A stretch of DNA of 31,943 nt from 0-14-3-00-41-53 sp041500225 (GCA_041500225.1 JBGQLV010000025.1:1-31943); one strand, 5' to 3'. Positions 1-9,325 are shown, counted from the stretch's first letter. Made by a program: numbers and translations. The notes: a model not told the origin generated them from the sequence alone.

Positions 1-1
1 A

Positions 2-838
2 TACGGATTCACTCTGTTTCGGATAATGGGCGATATCCATTATTATATAGCAAGAAGGAAAAGAAATGTAATAGCAAAAAATATCCGTTCTGCTTTCGGA
101 GATAGGGTGGATGGCAAAAAAATATTAGATATAACAAGAAAATATTTCAGGAATCATTATGTAAACCAACTGCAAATATTTTTATTCCCAAGATTTGACA
201 GAAATAACATAGAAAGATTCCACACGTTTGAAGGACTGGACAATCTCGAAGATGCCCTGAAAGAAGGGAAAGGCTGTATCTTGGTACATGCCCATTTTGG
301 TCCAGCCCAGCTTCCACTCTGTGCCCTCGGACTGCTTGGTTATCCTGTAATGCAGTTGGGCCTCCCTACCAATGAAGGGTTAAGCTATATCGGAAGAAAA
401 GTTGCTTTCAGATTAAGGGTGAAGTATGAAAGCAAGATACCAGCCAGAATTATTTCCGCAGATTCTTTCCTAAGGCCAGTATTTGATTGGCTCAAAAATA
501 ACAAGGTAGTGATGATAACAGGAGATGGTGCCGGAAGAGGTAAATTCATCGGTAAATTTGTCCCCGTGCAATTTTTTGGAAAACCAACTCTATTTCCGGT
601 TGGTGCTGCAACTTTCAGCCAGAAAACAGATAGTCCATTATTACCAATGTTTACGATAGACCTTAATAATAGATATAAAACTATAATTCATAAGCCGATT
701 ACTATGCAACACTTGCATAAAGGTGATACGACATCTGTGATTACTGCCGAATTTGTTAAAATATTGGAGCATTATTGTAGTGTATTTCCCTATCTCTGGC
801 ATTTTTGGGATGAGTGGGAAGGCAGATTAGCAGAATAA
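2..838 (+). CDS. LpxL/HtrB-like lysophospholipid/lipid A acyltransferase, 5' end outside window
   Basis: The frame is open to the left window edge: eight codons precede the first ATG at 26, so the true start lies outside. From that ATG there are 270 residues. The layout fits the LpxL/HtrB acyltransferase family: an N-terminal 'YYIARRKRNVIAKNI' stretch typical of the family, a histidine motif near residues 88-95 (HAHFGPAQ), then a 'VPVQFFGKPTLFPVG' segment like the family's acyl-binding region. These enzymes move an acyl chain onto a lipid-linked sugar at the inner membrane. The usual acidic partner in HX4(D/E) is Gln here (H90, Q95), so catalysis may differ or be lost. A paralogue with a similar change lies at 8316-9263. 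It opens a run of surface-glycan genes, with a radical SAM gene 28 bases downstream. The family assignment is firm; the substrate is unknown. Confidence 0.82.
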   Translation, partial: YGFTLFRIMGDIHYYIARRKRNVIAKNIRSAFGDRVDGKKILDITRKYFRNHYVNQLQIFLFPRFDRNNIERFHTFEGLDNLEDALKEGKGCILVHAHFGPAQLPLCALGLLGYPVMQLGLPTNEGLSYIGRKVAFRLRVKYESKIPARIISADSFLRPVFDWLKNNKVVMITGDGAGRGKFIGKFVPVQFFGKPTLFPVGAATFSQKTDSPLLPMFTIDLNNRYKTIIHKPITMQHLHKGDTTSVITAEFVKILEHYCSVFPYLWHFWDEWEGRLAE

Positions 839-866
839 AATACTTGATTGGAGGAATTTTGAAATA

Positions 867-1946
867 ATGGGAAGGTATAAGAGATCTTTGCCATGGGCAT
901 TCAATCAGTTCATCAACTATATATCACAAGACTTCGCATACAAGTCTGATGCCGGCTTCTGCAAGCCTTCAAGAATCATTTTTTGTCTTACCCTAAGATG
1001 TAACATCAAATGCAAACAGTGTGGCATATGGAGATCACCGAAGAAAAAAGAACTCTCCACAGAAGAATGGAAAATGATAATGCTTGCACTCAAAAACTGG
1101 CTGGGGCCTTATAGAGTTCAGGTAGCAGGTGGTGAAATCTTCATACGGGATGACATTGTTGAGTTAGTCAGGTTTGCACAGAACAATAATATATTAATCG
1201 GAATGGTGAGTAACGGTACTATGATAGATAATGAAATGGCAAAATCACTGGTCAACGCCGGCCTCAGTTATATCGATATTTCAATTGACGGGATTCGGCC
1301 AGAAACTCACGACTTCATCAGAGGTGTAAAAGGAGTTCATGAGAAAGCAACAGGGGCTATTCATCATCTAAAAAACCATGCCGAAAGAGAGAACAGTAGT
1401 CTCTCAATAATTGTTGCAACCATTATAATGGGTTACAATATGGATGAGCTTATTGATATTGTGGAATGGACAGAAAAAGAAGGGTTAAACGGAGTGATAT
1501 TCAACCCTTTAGGTCCAGCCTGTGACAGTGACTCCCAATGGTATGAAAAAAGTGATTTATGGCCTAAAAAACAAGATTTAGAAAAATTAGACGGGATTTT
1601 GGACAAGCTGATAGAAATGAAAAAAAGTGGAGCAAAGATATTAAATACCGAGGATCAATTCTTGGCAATGAAGTCCTATTTCAGGAATCCATCTATTCCG
1701 CGCGGGAATAATTGCAGAGTAGGCGTAACGAATTTTTTGCTTTCATGTGATGGTGAGATTCATTTATGTTTTCATATGCCGTCCATTGGGAATTTCAGAG
1801 AACCACTCAGGAATGTATGGAATTCTGAAAAAGCAAAAACGGCAAGAAAGATGATTAAACAATGCAAATACGAATGCAGTCCTGGTAATTTTATTTATAG
1901 AAGAAGTTTGATAAAAGAAATACAACGTTATTTAGAATATAGATGA
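867..1946 (+). CDS. Radical SAM protein with SPASM-like C-terminus
   Basis: The 359-residue protein has the radical SAM cluster motif CX3CX2C at C45, C49 and C52 (LRCNIKCKQCGIW), followed by a GGE motif (VAGGEIF) and the 'DISIDG' strand typical of the fold. The C-terminal 80 residues hold further cysteines (NNCRVG, LLSCDGEIHLCFH, KQCKYEC), which suggests a SPASM-type auxiliary iron-sulfur site. Such enzymes use S-adenosylmethionine to start radical chemistry in the cytoplasm on peptides or small molecules. A GGAGGA ribosome site lies at 849-854. It sits between an acyltransferase and a flippase in a surface polysaccharide locus, so a role in modifying a sugar or lipid precursor is plausible but inferred. 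Many such proteins have no known substrate. Confidence 0.85.
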   Translation: MGRYKRSLPWAFNQFINYISQDFAYKSDAGFCKPSRIIFCLTLRCNIKCKQCGIWRSPKKKELSTEEWKMIMLALKNWLGPYRVQVAGGEIFIRDDIVELVRFAQNNNILIGMVSNGTMIDNEMAKSLVNAGLSYIDISIDGIRPETHDFIRGVKGVHEKATGAIHHLKNHAERENSSLSIIVATIIMGYNMDELIDIVEWTEKEGLNGVIFNPLGPACDSDSQWYEKSDLWPKKQDLEKLDGILDKLIEMKKSGAKILNTEDQFLAMKSYFRNPSIPRGNNCRVGVTNFLLSCDGEIHLCFHMPSIGNFREPLRNVWNSEKAKTARKMIKQCKYECSPGNFIYRRSLIKEIQRYLEYR

Positions 1947-1986
1947 TAATTTTCTTAACTCATTATGTATTCAATGAATGTTGATT

Positions 1987-2154
1987 CCCTGTGGTCTTGC
2001 CACAGGGTTACCTTATAGTTCCCTCCCCCTTGAGGGGGGAGGGTTAGGGAGAGTAGGGAGAGGGTGTTGGACAATTTCTTCTTACACCCTCCCCTTAATC
2101 CCCTCCCCTCAAGGGAGGGGGAGTTTTAGATACCCTGCGGTCTCTGCCGCAGGG
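1987..2154. repeat. Cluster of G/C-rich palindromes (intergenic hairpin repeat)
   Basis: Two small hairpins flank the unit: CCCTGTGG/CCACAGGG (1987-1994 and 2000-2007) and CCCTGCGG/CCGCAGGG (2133-2140 and 2147-2154). They are the same hairpin with one compensatory base-pair change. Between them lie CTCCCCCTTGAGGGGGGAG-type palindromes and a GGGTGT / ACACCC pair that closes around a T-rich loop near 2080-2090. A related cluster occurs at 18447-18556. The open frame across it (1978-2208) translates to a proline/glycine-rich sequence produced by the repeats and is not taken as a gene. Function is unknown; repeats of this kind are dispersed in many genomes and may act in RNA processing. Confidence 0.85.
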
Positions 2155-2161
2155 TTGTTCA

Positions 2162-2208
2162 TTAAAAGACTTTTCTTAAAAGGTTTTCTTTTAAGAAAAG
2201 TCTTTTAA
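2162..2208. repeat. Perfect 21-base inverted repeat ahead of the flippase gene
   Basis: Bases 2162-2182 and 2188-2208 are exact reverse complements separated by the 5-base loop GTTTT. The stem is A/T-rich, unlike the G/C-rich palindromes just upstream. It ends 13 bases before the flippase ATG at 2222, so the hairpin would sit directly before the AAAGGTG ribosome site (2213-2219). It could be an mRNA-stabilising 5' hairpin, a bidirectional attenuator, or a small inverted-repeat insertion. No run of T after the stem marks it as a classic terminator. Confidence 0.8.
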
Positions 2209-2221
2209 CACAAAAGGTGCC

Positions 2222-3694
2222 ATGAAGGGTATTCGTAACATAGCGAAAAATACATTAATTGTTTATGTTGCCAGGGGATTTGACATACTGTCCAGTGTCA
2301 TTATTATTGCGATACTAACACGGTATCTTGGTATTAAGCTGTATGGACAATATGCTGTTGTTATGGCAACTGTTTTTACTGTAACAGCTTTTGCAAATAT
2401 GGGCATGCCAAAAATCCTGATCAGAGAACTTTCACAAGACAAAAGAAAAGCTGCGGATTTTCTTGGTGCATCCTTAATTTTTTCTATAATAATGTTTGCA
2501 GCCGTAATTTTAATAAGCACTGTTGTCGTTTTCACATTGAGATTAGAAATTATACTGGCATTTGCTCTCGGTGTTGCGATCGTGGCAGAAATGGTCCGCA
2601 TATTTTCCAGTTCATTTATATTTCTATTCGTTGCCTTTGAAAAAATGGGATATGATGTATTGGTCACGGTATCCAGTCGATTGGTCTTCTTTGCTTTAAT
2701 ATTTGTTGTGGTAACCCTTCAATTGAATTACATATATATTTTTTCCTCTATGATACTGTCCAATTCCATTGGATTCTTTCTAGCTTTAAGCATCTGTGCC
2801 AAAAAATTCAATATTAAACCAAAATTTGGCAAATGGAAGGGAAATCTGAAATATCTTTCTATGGAAATATTACCGGTAGGGGTTTCGTTCATTATCTTAC
2901 AATTACTTCAATATGTAGATATTTTTATATTGAAAATACTGAAAAGCTTTGAGGAAGTCGCTCTTTTCCAGGCTCCTTACATGATGATATTAAAATTACA
3001 ATTCTTACCCCGGATTCTGGTAATAGCTCTTGCTCCATTATTAGCACGACTTGCGGTTGCTGATACGTCTTATTCAAAGCTTAATTATATTTATTCAATG
3101 ATATTAAAGTATCTTGCTGTGGTCAGTTTCCCCCTTACCTTACTGATTATACTTTTTTCTGGCAAAATCGTTCCGATTATCTTTGGTGATACATTTCTTG
3201 GTTCTGTCGTGCCGTTCAAGATACTCATCTGCGCCTTACCCATAATTTTCATGGATTTATTCTCCGATGCAGTCCTTGTTACCATTGGACGGCAGAGACT
3301 TCCGCTTGTGAGTGCCGGGGTCGCCCTCATAATAAATTTTATACTGGATATCATGCTTATAAATAAATACAGTTACATCGGTGCCAGTATTGCTTCCCTT
3401 ACATCTTTGTATGTTATGTTTGGTCTCAATTTTTATTTTGTGTCGAGATCCATAAAAAATATTTCACTATCAATGTTTGTAGTTATCTTAGCCCTGAGCG
3501 GTTTCATGATGGGGATTGTACTCTTAGGTCCTAGTACTTACAATACTATTTCAATAATCGGATTTATTATTATATATGTAGCCATGCTTCTTATATCCGG
3601 AATGTTTTCAAGGAAAGAATTTTCCAGGATAAACAATCTCATAAATTACGCTGGTGAGGTTTCTGTTCGGTCGGAAGGTAAAAGCTCTATTTGA
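2222..3694 (+). CDS. Wzx-like polysaccharide flippase (MATE/MVF family)
   Basis: A 490-residue, strongly hydrophobic protein with about 12-14 predicted membrane segments spread over its whole length. It opens with 'IAKNTLIVYVARGFDIL' and 'LTRYLGIKLYGQYAVVMA', the pattern at the start of polysaccharide biosynthesis (PF01943/PF13440) flippases. Such proteins turn undecaprenyl-linked oligosaccharides across the inner membrane before polymerisation. The length is usual for the family. An O-antigen polymerase/ligase gene four genes on (6856-8319) and glycosyltransferases downstream support a Wzx/Wzy-type pathway. The ATG at 2222 has an AAAGGTG ribosome site. The exact cargo cannot be told from the sequence. 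Confidence 0.88.
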   Translation: MKGIRNIAKNTLIVYVARGFDILSSVIIIAILTRYLGIKLYGQYAVVMATVFTVTAFANMGMPKILIRELSQDKRKAADFLGASLIFSIIMFAAVILISTVVVFTLRLEIILAFALGVAIVAEMVRIFSSSFIFLFVAFEKMGYDVLVTVSSRLVFFALIFVVVTLQLNYIYIFSSMILSNSIGFFLALSICAKKFNIKPKFGKWKGNLKYLSMEILPVGVSFIILQLLQYVDIFILKILKSFEEVALFQAPYMMILKLQFLPRILVIALAPLLARLAVADTSYSKLNYIYSMILKYLAVVSFPLTLLIILFSGKIVPIIFGDTFLGSVVPFKILICALPIIFMDLFSDAVLVTIGRQRLPLVSAGVALIINFILDIMLINKYSYIGASIASLTSLYVMFGLNFYFVSRSIKNISLSMFVVILALSGFMMGIVLLGPSTYNTISIIGFIIIYVAMLLISGMFSRKEFSRINNLINYAGEVSVRSEGKSSI

Positions 3695-3741
3695 AAATAA
3701 GAAGTAAAAGCAAATTACCACATGATTCATAGGAGACTAAT

Positions 3742-5250
3742 GTGAAAAGGAAAGTCTATGTATTTGGATTAGACGGAGCCACATGGAAAATAATTACACC
3801 GATGTTAAAAAATGGTAAACTTCCTCATCTGGCAAGACTGTGTGAAACAGGGTCTTTCGGTAATCTTGAATCTATCAGCCCCATATTCTCCCCGATAATT
3901 TGGACATCTATCTCATCAGGAAAATCTCCGCTTAAGCATGGAATTACAGCGGCACAGTTAAACTCTAAAATGGTTCGGTGTAAAAGGGTATGGGACATTC
4001 TTGAGAATTACGGGTATACTATAGGTTTATGCGGTCATCTTGTTACTTGGCCTCCGCGAAAAATAAATGGTTATATCATACCTGACGATTTATTTTCGCA
4101 TGGTATAGAGACATATCCTGAAGAACTAAATTTTATAAGAATCTTGGCGGATGGTGTAAAGAATAAAAAACTGACGTTAGGTAACTATGTGGAGTTTTTG
4201 ATAAAATGTTTGAGATTTGGCATAAAATCTGGTAGTTTGTTTAAGGCTTTTGCATTTATGACTTATTCAAAAGTACAGATGTATAATTATCTTGAACGAT
4301 ATTACAGGTTAAGGTTTATTAAAGAACTATTCAGAAATGATCTTTTTATAGCATTAAAAAAAAGGTATAAGCCTGATTACAGTTTTTACTACAATAACCT
4401 TGTAGATAATTGCTGCCATCTATACTGGAAATTCATGGAACCTGAAAAATTTGTGAAAGTCCCCGTGGAGGAGGTTAAAAAATATAATGGTATAATTAGT
4501 GCAGCTTACTCAAAGGCAGATAAATTCCTTGGCAGAGTGCTTGAAGACATAGAAGATGATGCCATAATTGTTGTTGTTTCTGACCATGGGTTTCGCGCTG
4601 CCGAGGTAACAGAAGAAGGATGGGATTATGTCATAAAGACAGAGAATCTCTTGAAACGCTTACATATCACATCCAGGGTTTCCGGATACAACCTCGGCTC
4701 CGTAACCATACTAAAAATGAAAGATAAGTACAAGGGGGGAGAGGCGGACATAGTAAAAATGCTTAAGGATATCACAGTAGGAGGAGAAGGCTCAAGGCTT
4801 TTTGATGTTTCAGTCGATGAATTTTCCAATATCCATGCTGCTGTTAGAAAAAAGTTCAAAAGCATGAATGGTTTGACCATTAATCTTTCCGGTACAACGT
4901 GCGTTTTCGAGGACATAATTGAGGAGAATGATGCAAAAATATCTGGACTTCATGACCTGCAGGGAATATTTATCCTAAACGGTAAGGGGATATTGAAAGG
5001 GAAAAAGATTTATGGTGCTACGGTCTTAGATATTACTCCGACATTGCTGGCATTGTTGGATATGCCGGTTGCCAGGGACATGGATGGGAAAGTTATTGAG
5101 GAAGCTATTTCGCCTGATTATCTGAAAGACCATCCAATAAAATATATAGATACTTACGAGGACGGGAGAAAAGAAGAGGAGAGATTTGAAGATAGTGAAC
5201 TCTCTGAAGAGGTTAAAGAAAGGCTCAAGGCACTCGGGTATTATGGCTAA
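3742..5250 (+). CDS. Alkaline-phosphatase-superfamily phosphodiesterase (type I phosphodiesterase/nucleotide pyrophosphatase)
   Basis: The 502-residue protein starts at GTG 3742; the ATG one base upstream runs straight into TGA, and AGGAGA lies at 3731-3736. The N-terminus has the metal-binding Asp of 'FGLDGATW' (D11) and the nucleophile Thr of 'PIIWTSI' (T55). Later come 'NNLVDNCCHLYWKF' and 'VVVSDHGF', giving the remaining Asp/His ligands, and a C-terminal His in 'GLHDLQG'. This is the two-metal site of the family, which cleaves phosphodiester or phosphonate bonds. The C-terminus 'KERLKALGYYG' is typical of it. No signal peptide is visible, so a cytoplasmic site is likely. A second, diverged member lies at 19681-20958. 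The substrate is unknown; lipid-linked sugar phosphates are a reasonable guess from context. Confidence 0.85.
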   Translation: MKRKVYVFGLDGATWKIITPMLKNGKLPHLARLCETGSFGNLESISPIFSPIIWTSISSGKSPLKHGITAAQLNSKMVRCKRVWDILENYGYTIGLCGHLVTWPPRKINGYIIPDDLFSHGIETYPEELNFIRILADGVKNKKLTLGNYVEFLIKCLRFGIKSGSLFKAFAFMTYSKVQMYNYLERYYRLRFIKELFRNDLFIALKKRYKPDYSFYYNNLVDNCCHLYWKFMEPEKFVKVPVEEVKKYNGIISAAYSKADKFLGRVLEDIEDDAIIVVVSDHGFRAAEVTEEGWDYVIKTENLLKRLHITSRVSGYNLGSVTILKMKDKYKGGEADIVKMLKDITVGGEGSRLFDVSVDEFSNIHAAVRKKFKSMNGLTINLSGTTCVFEDIIEENDAKISGLHDLQGIFILNGKGILKGKKIYGATVLDITPTLLALLDMPVARDMDGKVIEEAISPDYLKDHPIKYIDTYEDGRKEEERFEDSELSEEVKERLKALGYYG

Positions 5251-5274
5251 CCAAGACAAAATGGCAAAAAAGAA

Positions 5275-6792
5275 GTGTTTGCCACAATGACAGGGAAGGA
5301 CAGGGGATTTGACTCGCGAAACTTGTTACTTGTAGTAGCAATAATGCTGATAATATCTTTTTTGAGAGGAACAGGAGGGTGTGCGCAAAGAGAGTATTTA
5401 GAGAGTGTGTCTCGCAAAATGGATGTCTCTTCGACAAAAACCAGGATAATTAGGCTACCTGTCAGTACATCAAAAGTTTTTATTACTCCAGTAGTTCCGG
5501 ATTATAGCTCCGGTAAAGAGATTATAGACTATAAGACGACCTTTAACCCCAAAATAATAAATGCAAAGGACGGCGAGGTCACATTGGAGGTAACCTCCAT
5601 CCCAATTATTGTAGAAGAAGCAATAGAAAATGGGCGTAAGACATCAGATATTGAAAGTTCGCCTTTTGGTTTCCTTGGCGTGGGAGAAAATTATGATGAA
5701 AATTTGCCTTATCTGAAAGACATGAGGGTGAAGTGGGTGAGGTATGCAGGCAGATCCGGCATAGTGTGGGATATTGTCGAGCCTGAGAAGGAAAGGTTCA
5801 ATTGGTACTACAACGATTCTTTATATCTTAAGACATTTAAAGATGGAATAAACATGGTTATAACAATCCTTAATCCAAGTAGGTGGGATCGTGCAGAAAG
5901 AGACGGACGCCGTCCTTCACACAGGTTGCCGAGAAATATTGATGCCTATAAAAATTTTTTAAAAAAAGTCGTAGAGCGTTATAATGGTGACGGCATAGAT
6001 GATGCCCCCGGCTCCCCGGTTATCAAGTATTGGCAGATACAGAACGAACCCGACATTTTTTGGAGGGATACCCCTGAAGATTTTGCCAGATTTCTTAAGA
6101 TATCTTACCAGGTAATCAAGGAATATAATAAAAACGCAAAGGTAGTATTAGCCGGAGTAGGTATGCCGGGCGGGGTACAAAAATTTTATATCCCGATGCT
6201 GAAGCATCTAAATAAAATCAAGGATAGAACAGATGATAGGTACTTTGATATATTTGACCTGCACTGGATAGAGGGAGGAACCGGTGGTTACAAGACCACA
6301 AAGGGACTCATGGATGAGAGAACAAACTTTAGGGAACTCATAAAACATATTCGTGAGTCACTCGACCTGTACGGATATAATAATGTGCCTATATGGATTA
6401 CTGAAATGGCTTCCTATGATGGGAAGCCAAGGAACAGGCGCATTAATTTTCCTTTCGAGTCTGAAAGGGACCATGCCTCAGAGTTGTTTAAGAGGTATAT
6501 CTATCCATTATCACTTGGTGTTGAGAAGATATTTTGGGTTTCTTTAATAGAGTGGCAGAATTTTGATGGAGAGGGTGTGAACGGTTACTTTGATTCTGTC
6601 GGTTTGATTAACAATCCATGGAACGACGGCAGTTCTCACAAAAAGATGGCCTACTATACTTACAAATTAATGGTAGAAAAACTTAATGGGACATACTGGA
6701 ACAAAATGAAAACGCTTGAACTTGGTAAAGATATATTTGCTTATAGATTGATAAAAAACAGTAATATAATGTATGTAATATGGGTAGAATAA
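5275..6792 (+). CDS. Membrane-anchored or lipoprotein glycoside hydrolase, clan GH-A (GH39/GH5-like)
   Basis: The 505-residue protein begins with a hydrophobic segment (residues 17-31) followed by 'GTGGCAQ', which could be a loose lipobox with C36 or simply a membrane anchor. The catalytic (beta/alpha)8 barrel starts near residue 130. The two glutamates of clan GH-A are visible: acid/base E258 in 'WQIQNEPDIF' and nucleophile E377 in 'IWITEMASYDG'. Aromatic and histidine residues typical of the site ('FDLHWIEGG') lie between them. It probably cuts or trims a glycoside outside the cytoplasm, perhaps the polymer made here. GTG 5275 is the start used; an ATG at 5287 is a credible alternative. It follows the phosphodiesterase gene by 24 bases and is probably cotranscribed. 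Confidence 0.82.
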   Translation: MFATMTGKDRGFDSRNLLLVVAIMLIISFLRGTGGCAQREYLESVSRKMDVSSTKTRIIRLPVSTSKVFITPVVPDYSSGKEIIDYKTTFNPKIINAKDGEVTLEVTSIPIIVEEAIENGRKTSDIESSPFGFLGVGENYDENLPYLKDMRVKWVRYAGRSGIVWDIVEPEKERFNWYYNDSLYLKTFKDGINMVITILNPSRWDRAERDGRRPSHRLPRNIDAYKNFLKKVVERYNGDGIDDAPGSPVIKYWQIQNEPDIFWRDTPEDFARFLKISYQVIKEYNKNAKVVLAGVGMPGGVQKFYIPMLKHLNKIKDRTDDRYFDIFDLHWIEGGTGGYKTTKGLMDERTNFRELIKHIRESLDLYGYNNVPIWITEMASYDGKPRNRRINFPFESERDHASELFKRYIYPLSLGVEKIFWVSLIEWQNFDGEGVNGYFDSVGLINNPWNDGSSHKKMAYYTYKLMVEKLNGTYWNKMKTLELGKDIFAYRLIKNSNIMYVIWVE

Positions 6793-6855
6793 TTTCAAAC
6801 CAAGCAGAAATGTTCAAAGTTTACTCGGTCAACCTTCCTGCCCGGAATTGAATAG

Positions 6856-8319
6856 ATGCATCATAGAAAAATTGGCTTTACAACTAAAGAAAACCTAAAA
6901 GAATTAACCATTCTCAATTTTATTCTCATTCTCTCTGCAGGATTGTTGAGTACGGGCATAATTGCCTTGCCATATCAATTATTACTATTATTTTTTATCG
7001 TTATCCTTATGTCGATCATTATTTTGTCAAAGTTCCGAACAGGACTTTATATTCTAATAGTACTAATACCTCTTGAGTCACAACGAATTATTTTACCGTA
7101 TGCTTCTAAGGAGAATTTTAAAGACATTATTACAATACCTTATCTTTTCCCAGCCATAATTATTACTTGTATGAGTTATGTGCTCTTCAGATTTACTGTA
7201 GTGGAACAAACAAAAGGTGAAAAGCTGGTAGGGTCAGCAATCAACTTCATTATTTTACTGTTGGTTATATGGAGCTTTATTACTTTATTTTGGGCACCAA
7301 ACTTCTACAAGAGCCTGCTATACGAATCCCGTTTCCTGTCAAATATTGCTTTGTTTTATCTCATAGTAACTGTTATTAACCATAACCATAAAGAATTGTA
7401 CTTAAAACTGTTAAATGTACACATTGTTACGGGAATAGTTTTATCCATTGCTGGCATTGTCTCGTTATTTATGACTTTTAAACCCTATTCATATACCTTT
7501 GAAGCGACCAACTTTTTATGGCTGAACTTTAGTTTTTTCACTTATCCTCACCGTTTGATGGGGTTATCTTTTCACAATACAATTTCACAGTTGTCTAATA
7601 TTTTTATAGCCATAACATTCGGGTTAATCTTAATTTCAAAGGAAAAGAAGTACTATTACGGCATGGTTCTATTCCTGTTTGTAATAACACAGTTACTTAC
7701 ACGCTCAAGGGGCGGCCTTGTCGGCTTTATAGTAATGGTTGCGTTCTTTTTTGTCAGCATCCGGTCTTTAAGGGAGAAGTTTTTCAGGAATGTTATATTC
7801 TTCTTTATAATATTTGTGTTCTTATTCATAAGCGTAAACCTTGATGATTTCATTTACGGGGCGGCGCGGTATTCCACTCAGCTTGCTGACAAATCAATAT
7901 CTCAAAGAATCGGCTGGTGGAAAGACGCTCTTCAGATGCTCCTAAAAAAAACAGCAGGATTTGGGTTAAGCCCGGGGGGGTTTACACACTATTTTGGCTC
8001 TTGGACGATACCCCATGCGCATAATATTTATCTCTCTGTACTTTTTGATTTTGGAATCGTAGGGTTTATTTTATGGATTAGCTTTCTTTGGGTCTTAATA
8101 AAAAAAGTGTACCATATCATGATTATGCAGGTACAGTCACCGTATAAGACTATGTTATGTTCAGTCACCGGGGGGGTAATCGCTACAGGTATACATGGAT
8201 TGATCGATATGGAATATAACATTGCATCAATTTGGTTTGCACTGGGCATTTTAATTGCTACATTAAATCTTGCTAAAAAAGAATTAGCAACATTAAATCC
8301 CGGGGTTTTTAATTCTTGA
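6856..8319 (+). CDS. O-antigen ligase/polymerase family membrane protein (Wzy/WaaL-like)
   Basis: The 487-residue protein has about 11-12 hydrophobic segments and a long loop near residues 325-385, before the last few segments. That loop holds 'SQRIGWWKDALQ' and 'PHAHNIYLSVLFDFGIVG', the hallmark of the Wzy_C (PF04932) family; the His-Asn pair in 'HAHN' is conserved there. 'LTRSRGGLVGFIVM' is another family signature. These proteins polymerise lipid-linked repeat units or ligate them to an acceptor on the periplasmic face. With the flippase at 2222-3694 it gives the core of a Wzx/Wzy-type system. Its stop overlaps the next start by 4 bases (8316-8319), which suggests translational coupling to the acyltransferase. 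Confidence 0.88.
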   Translation: MHHRKIGFTTKENLKELTILNFILILSAGLLSTGIIALPYQLLLLFFIVILMSIIILSKFRTGLYILIVLIPLESQRIILPYASKENFKDIITIPYLFPAIIITCMSYVLFRFTVVEQTKGEKLVGSAINFIILLLVIWSFITLFWAPNFYKSLLYESRFLSNIALFYLIVTVINHNHKELYLKLLNVHIVTGIVLSIAGIVSLFMTFKPYSYTFEATNFLWLNFSFFTYPHRLMGLSFHNTISQLSNIFIAITFGLILISKEKKYYYGMVLFLFVITQLLTRSRGGLVGFIVMVAFFFVSIRSLREKFFRNVIFFFIIFVFLFISVNLDDFIYGAARYSTQLADKSISQRIGWWKDALQMLLKKTAGFGLSPGGFTHYFGSWTIPHAHNIYLSVLFDFGIVGFILWISFLWVLIKKVYHIMIMQVQSPYKTMLCSVTGGVIATGIHGLIDMEYNIASIWFALGILIATLNLAKKELATLNPGVFNS

Positions 8320-9263
8320 AGTTCTTAAGTGTAGCAAAGGCATATGTTGTCTGGTTTGTGTGGCTCTTACTCAGCCGTATCCTTCCTCTTTTTTCACTTA
8401 AGGTGAATTATCTCCTATCGACTGTTTGTTCACGTCTTTTTTATACGTTTGATCGAAGATGGAGAAATACTGTAGAAAAGGATATATGTAAGCTTTTTGG
8501 TGATAGAATCGATAAAAATAAGATTAAAAAAGTAGTGAGGAGCAGTTTTGACATTTTCTTTAAGAGACAAGTTGAAAATATAATATTTGAAACTTTTACA
8601 AAAGAGCGTGTAAACAGTATGGTATCTTTTGAGGGCATAGAAAACCTCGAAGGGGTTTTACGGGAAGGTAAAGGTGCTATTTTACTTTTATCACACTTTG
8701 GTTCTTTTCTTCTGCCCCCTCTTGCATTAGGACATAGAGGATATAAGGTCTTTCAGGTGGGGAAAGAACCTATAAATAGAACGTTAGACAGAAAAATATT
8801 TGAACTTCGAAAAAGTGCTATGGATAAATTGCCAATTAATTTTATCCAGTCAAGTCAGTACTTAGGGTCTGTAGTCAAGGCACTTAAGGGGAATGGTATT
8901 GTTGTGATAGCCTTTGACGGAAGGGCTGGCAATAAGTTTATTCCAGTAAATTTTTTTGACCGTATTGCCGAATTTTCTCCCGGACCCTTCAGGCTTGCGA
9001 TAAGGACAGGTGCAATGATTCTGCCGACTTTTACTGTCAGAAAGAAAGATGACCACCACAGGATAATTATTGAGCCCCCGCTGGAACTTGAGATAACTAA
9101 TGATAATGAAGAGACGTTGAAAATAAATACTGTAAAATACGTAAAGATATTTGAAAGATATCTCCTGGATTACCCATGTCACTTTGCCATGATATTATAC
9201 TCTCTCGGGAGGGCGGTAGAAAGAGGTTTAAACCGTCCTCTCTTTGTAGATCGGGAATCTTGA
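8316..9263 (+). CDS. LpxL/HtrB-like acyltransferase, second copy
   Basis: The 315-residue protein starts at TTG 8316, overlapping the previous stop by 4 bases. An N-terminal membrane segment (about residues 8-28) is followed by the family pattern: 'WRNTVEKDICKLFGDR', then 'GAILLLSHFGSFLLPPLAL' with H127, then 'IPVNFFDRIAEFSPGPFRLA'. It is clearly related to the protein at 2-838; both share a D/G-rich segment before the FIPV/FVPV motif. In LpxL enzymes the histidine pairs with Glu or Asp five residues on (HX4E); here that place is Leu132. The acyltransferase fold is well supported, but the missing acid raises doubt about standard chemistry. Its place beside the polymerase suggests acylation of the glycan or its lipid carrier. 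Confidence 0.83.
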   Translation: MKFLSVAKAYVVWFVWLLLSRILPLFSLKVNYLLSTVCSRLFYTFDRRWRNTVEKDICKLFGDRIDKNKIKKVVRSSFDIFFKRQVENIIFETFTKERVNSMVSFEGIENLEGVLREGKGAILLLSHFGSFLLPPLALGHRGYKVFQVGKEPINRTLDRKIFELRKSAMDKLPINFIQSSQYLGSVVKALKGNGIVVIAFDGRAGNKFIPVNFFDRIAEFSPGPFRLAIRTGAMILPTFTVRKKDDHHRIIIEPPLELEITNDNEETLKINTVKYVKIFERYLLDYPCHFAMILYSLGRAVERGLNRPLFVDRES

Positions 9264-9325
9264 AGAAAATACATACCTTGAGGAACTTTGCATATTGCAC
9301 AGGTTTTCTTGTGATTACCTGATGT

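Noticed and set aside
1987..2154. CRISPR array
   Set aside because: The repeats are palindromes of varied size without regular unit length or unique spacers, and no cas genes are in the window.
1978..2208. A 76-codon open frame
   Set aside because: It lies wholly within palindromic repeats; its proline/glycine-rich product is a by-product of the G/C-rich hairpins, and it has no family resemblance.
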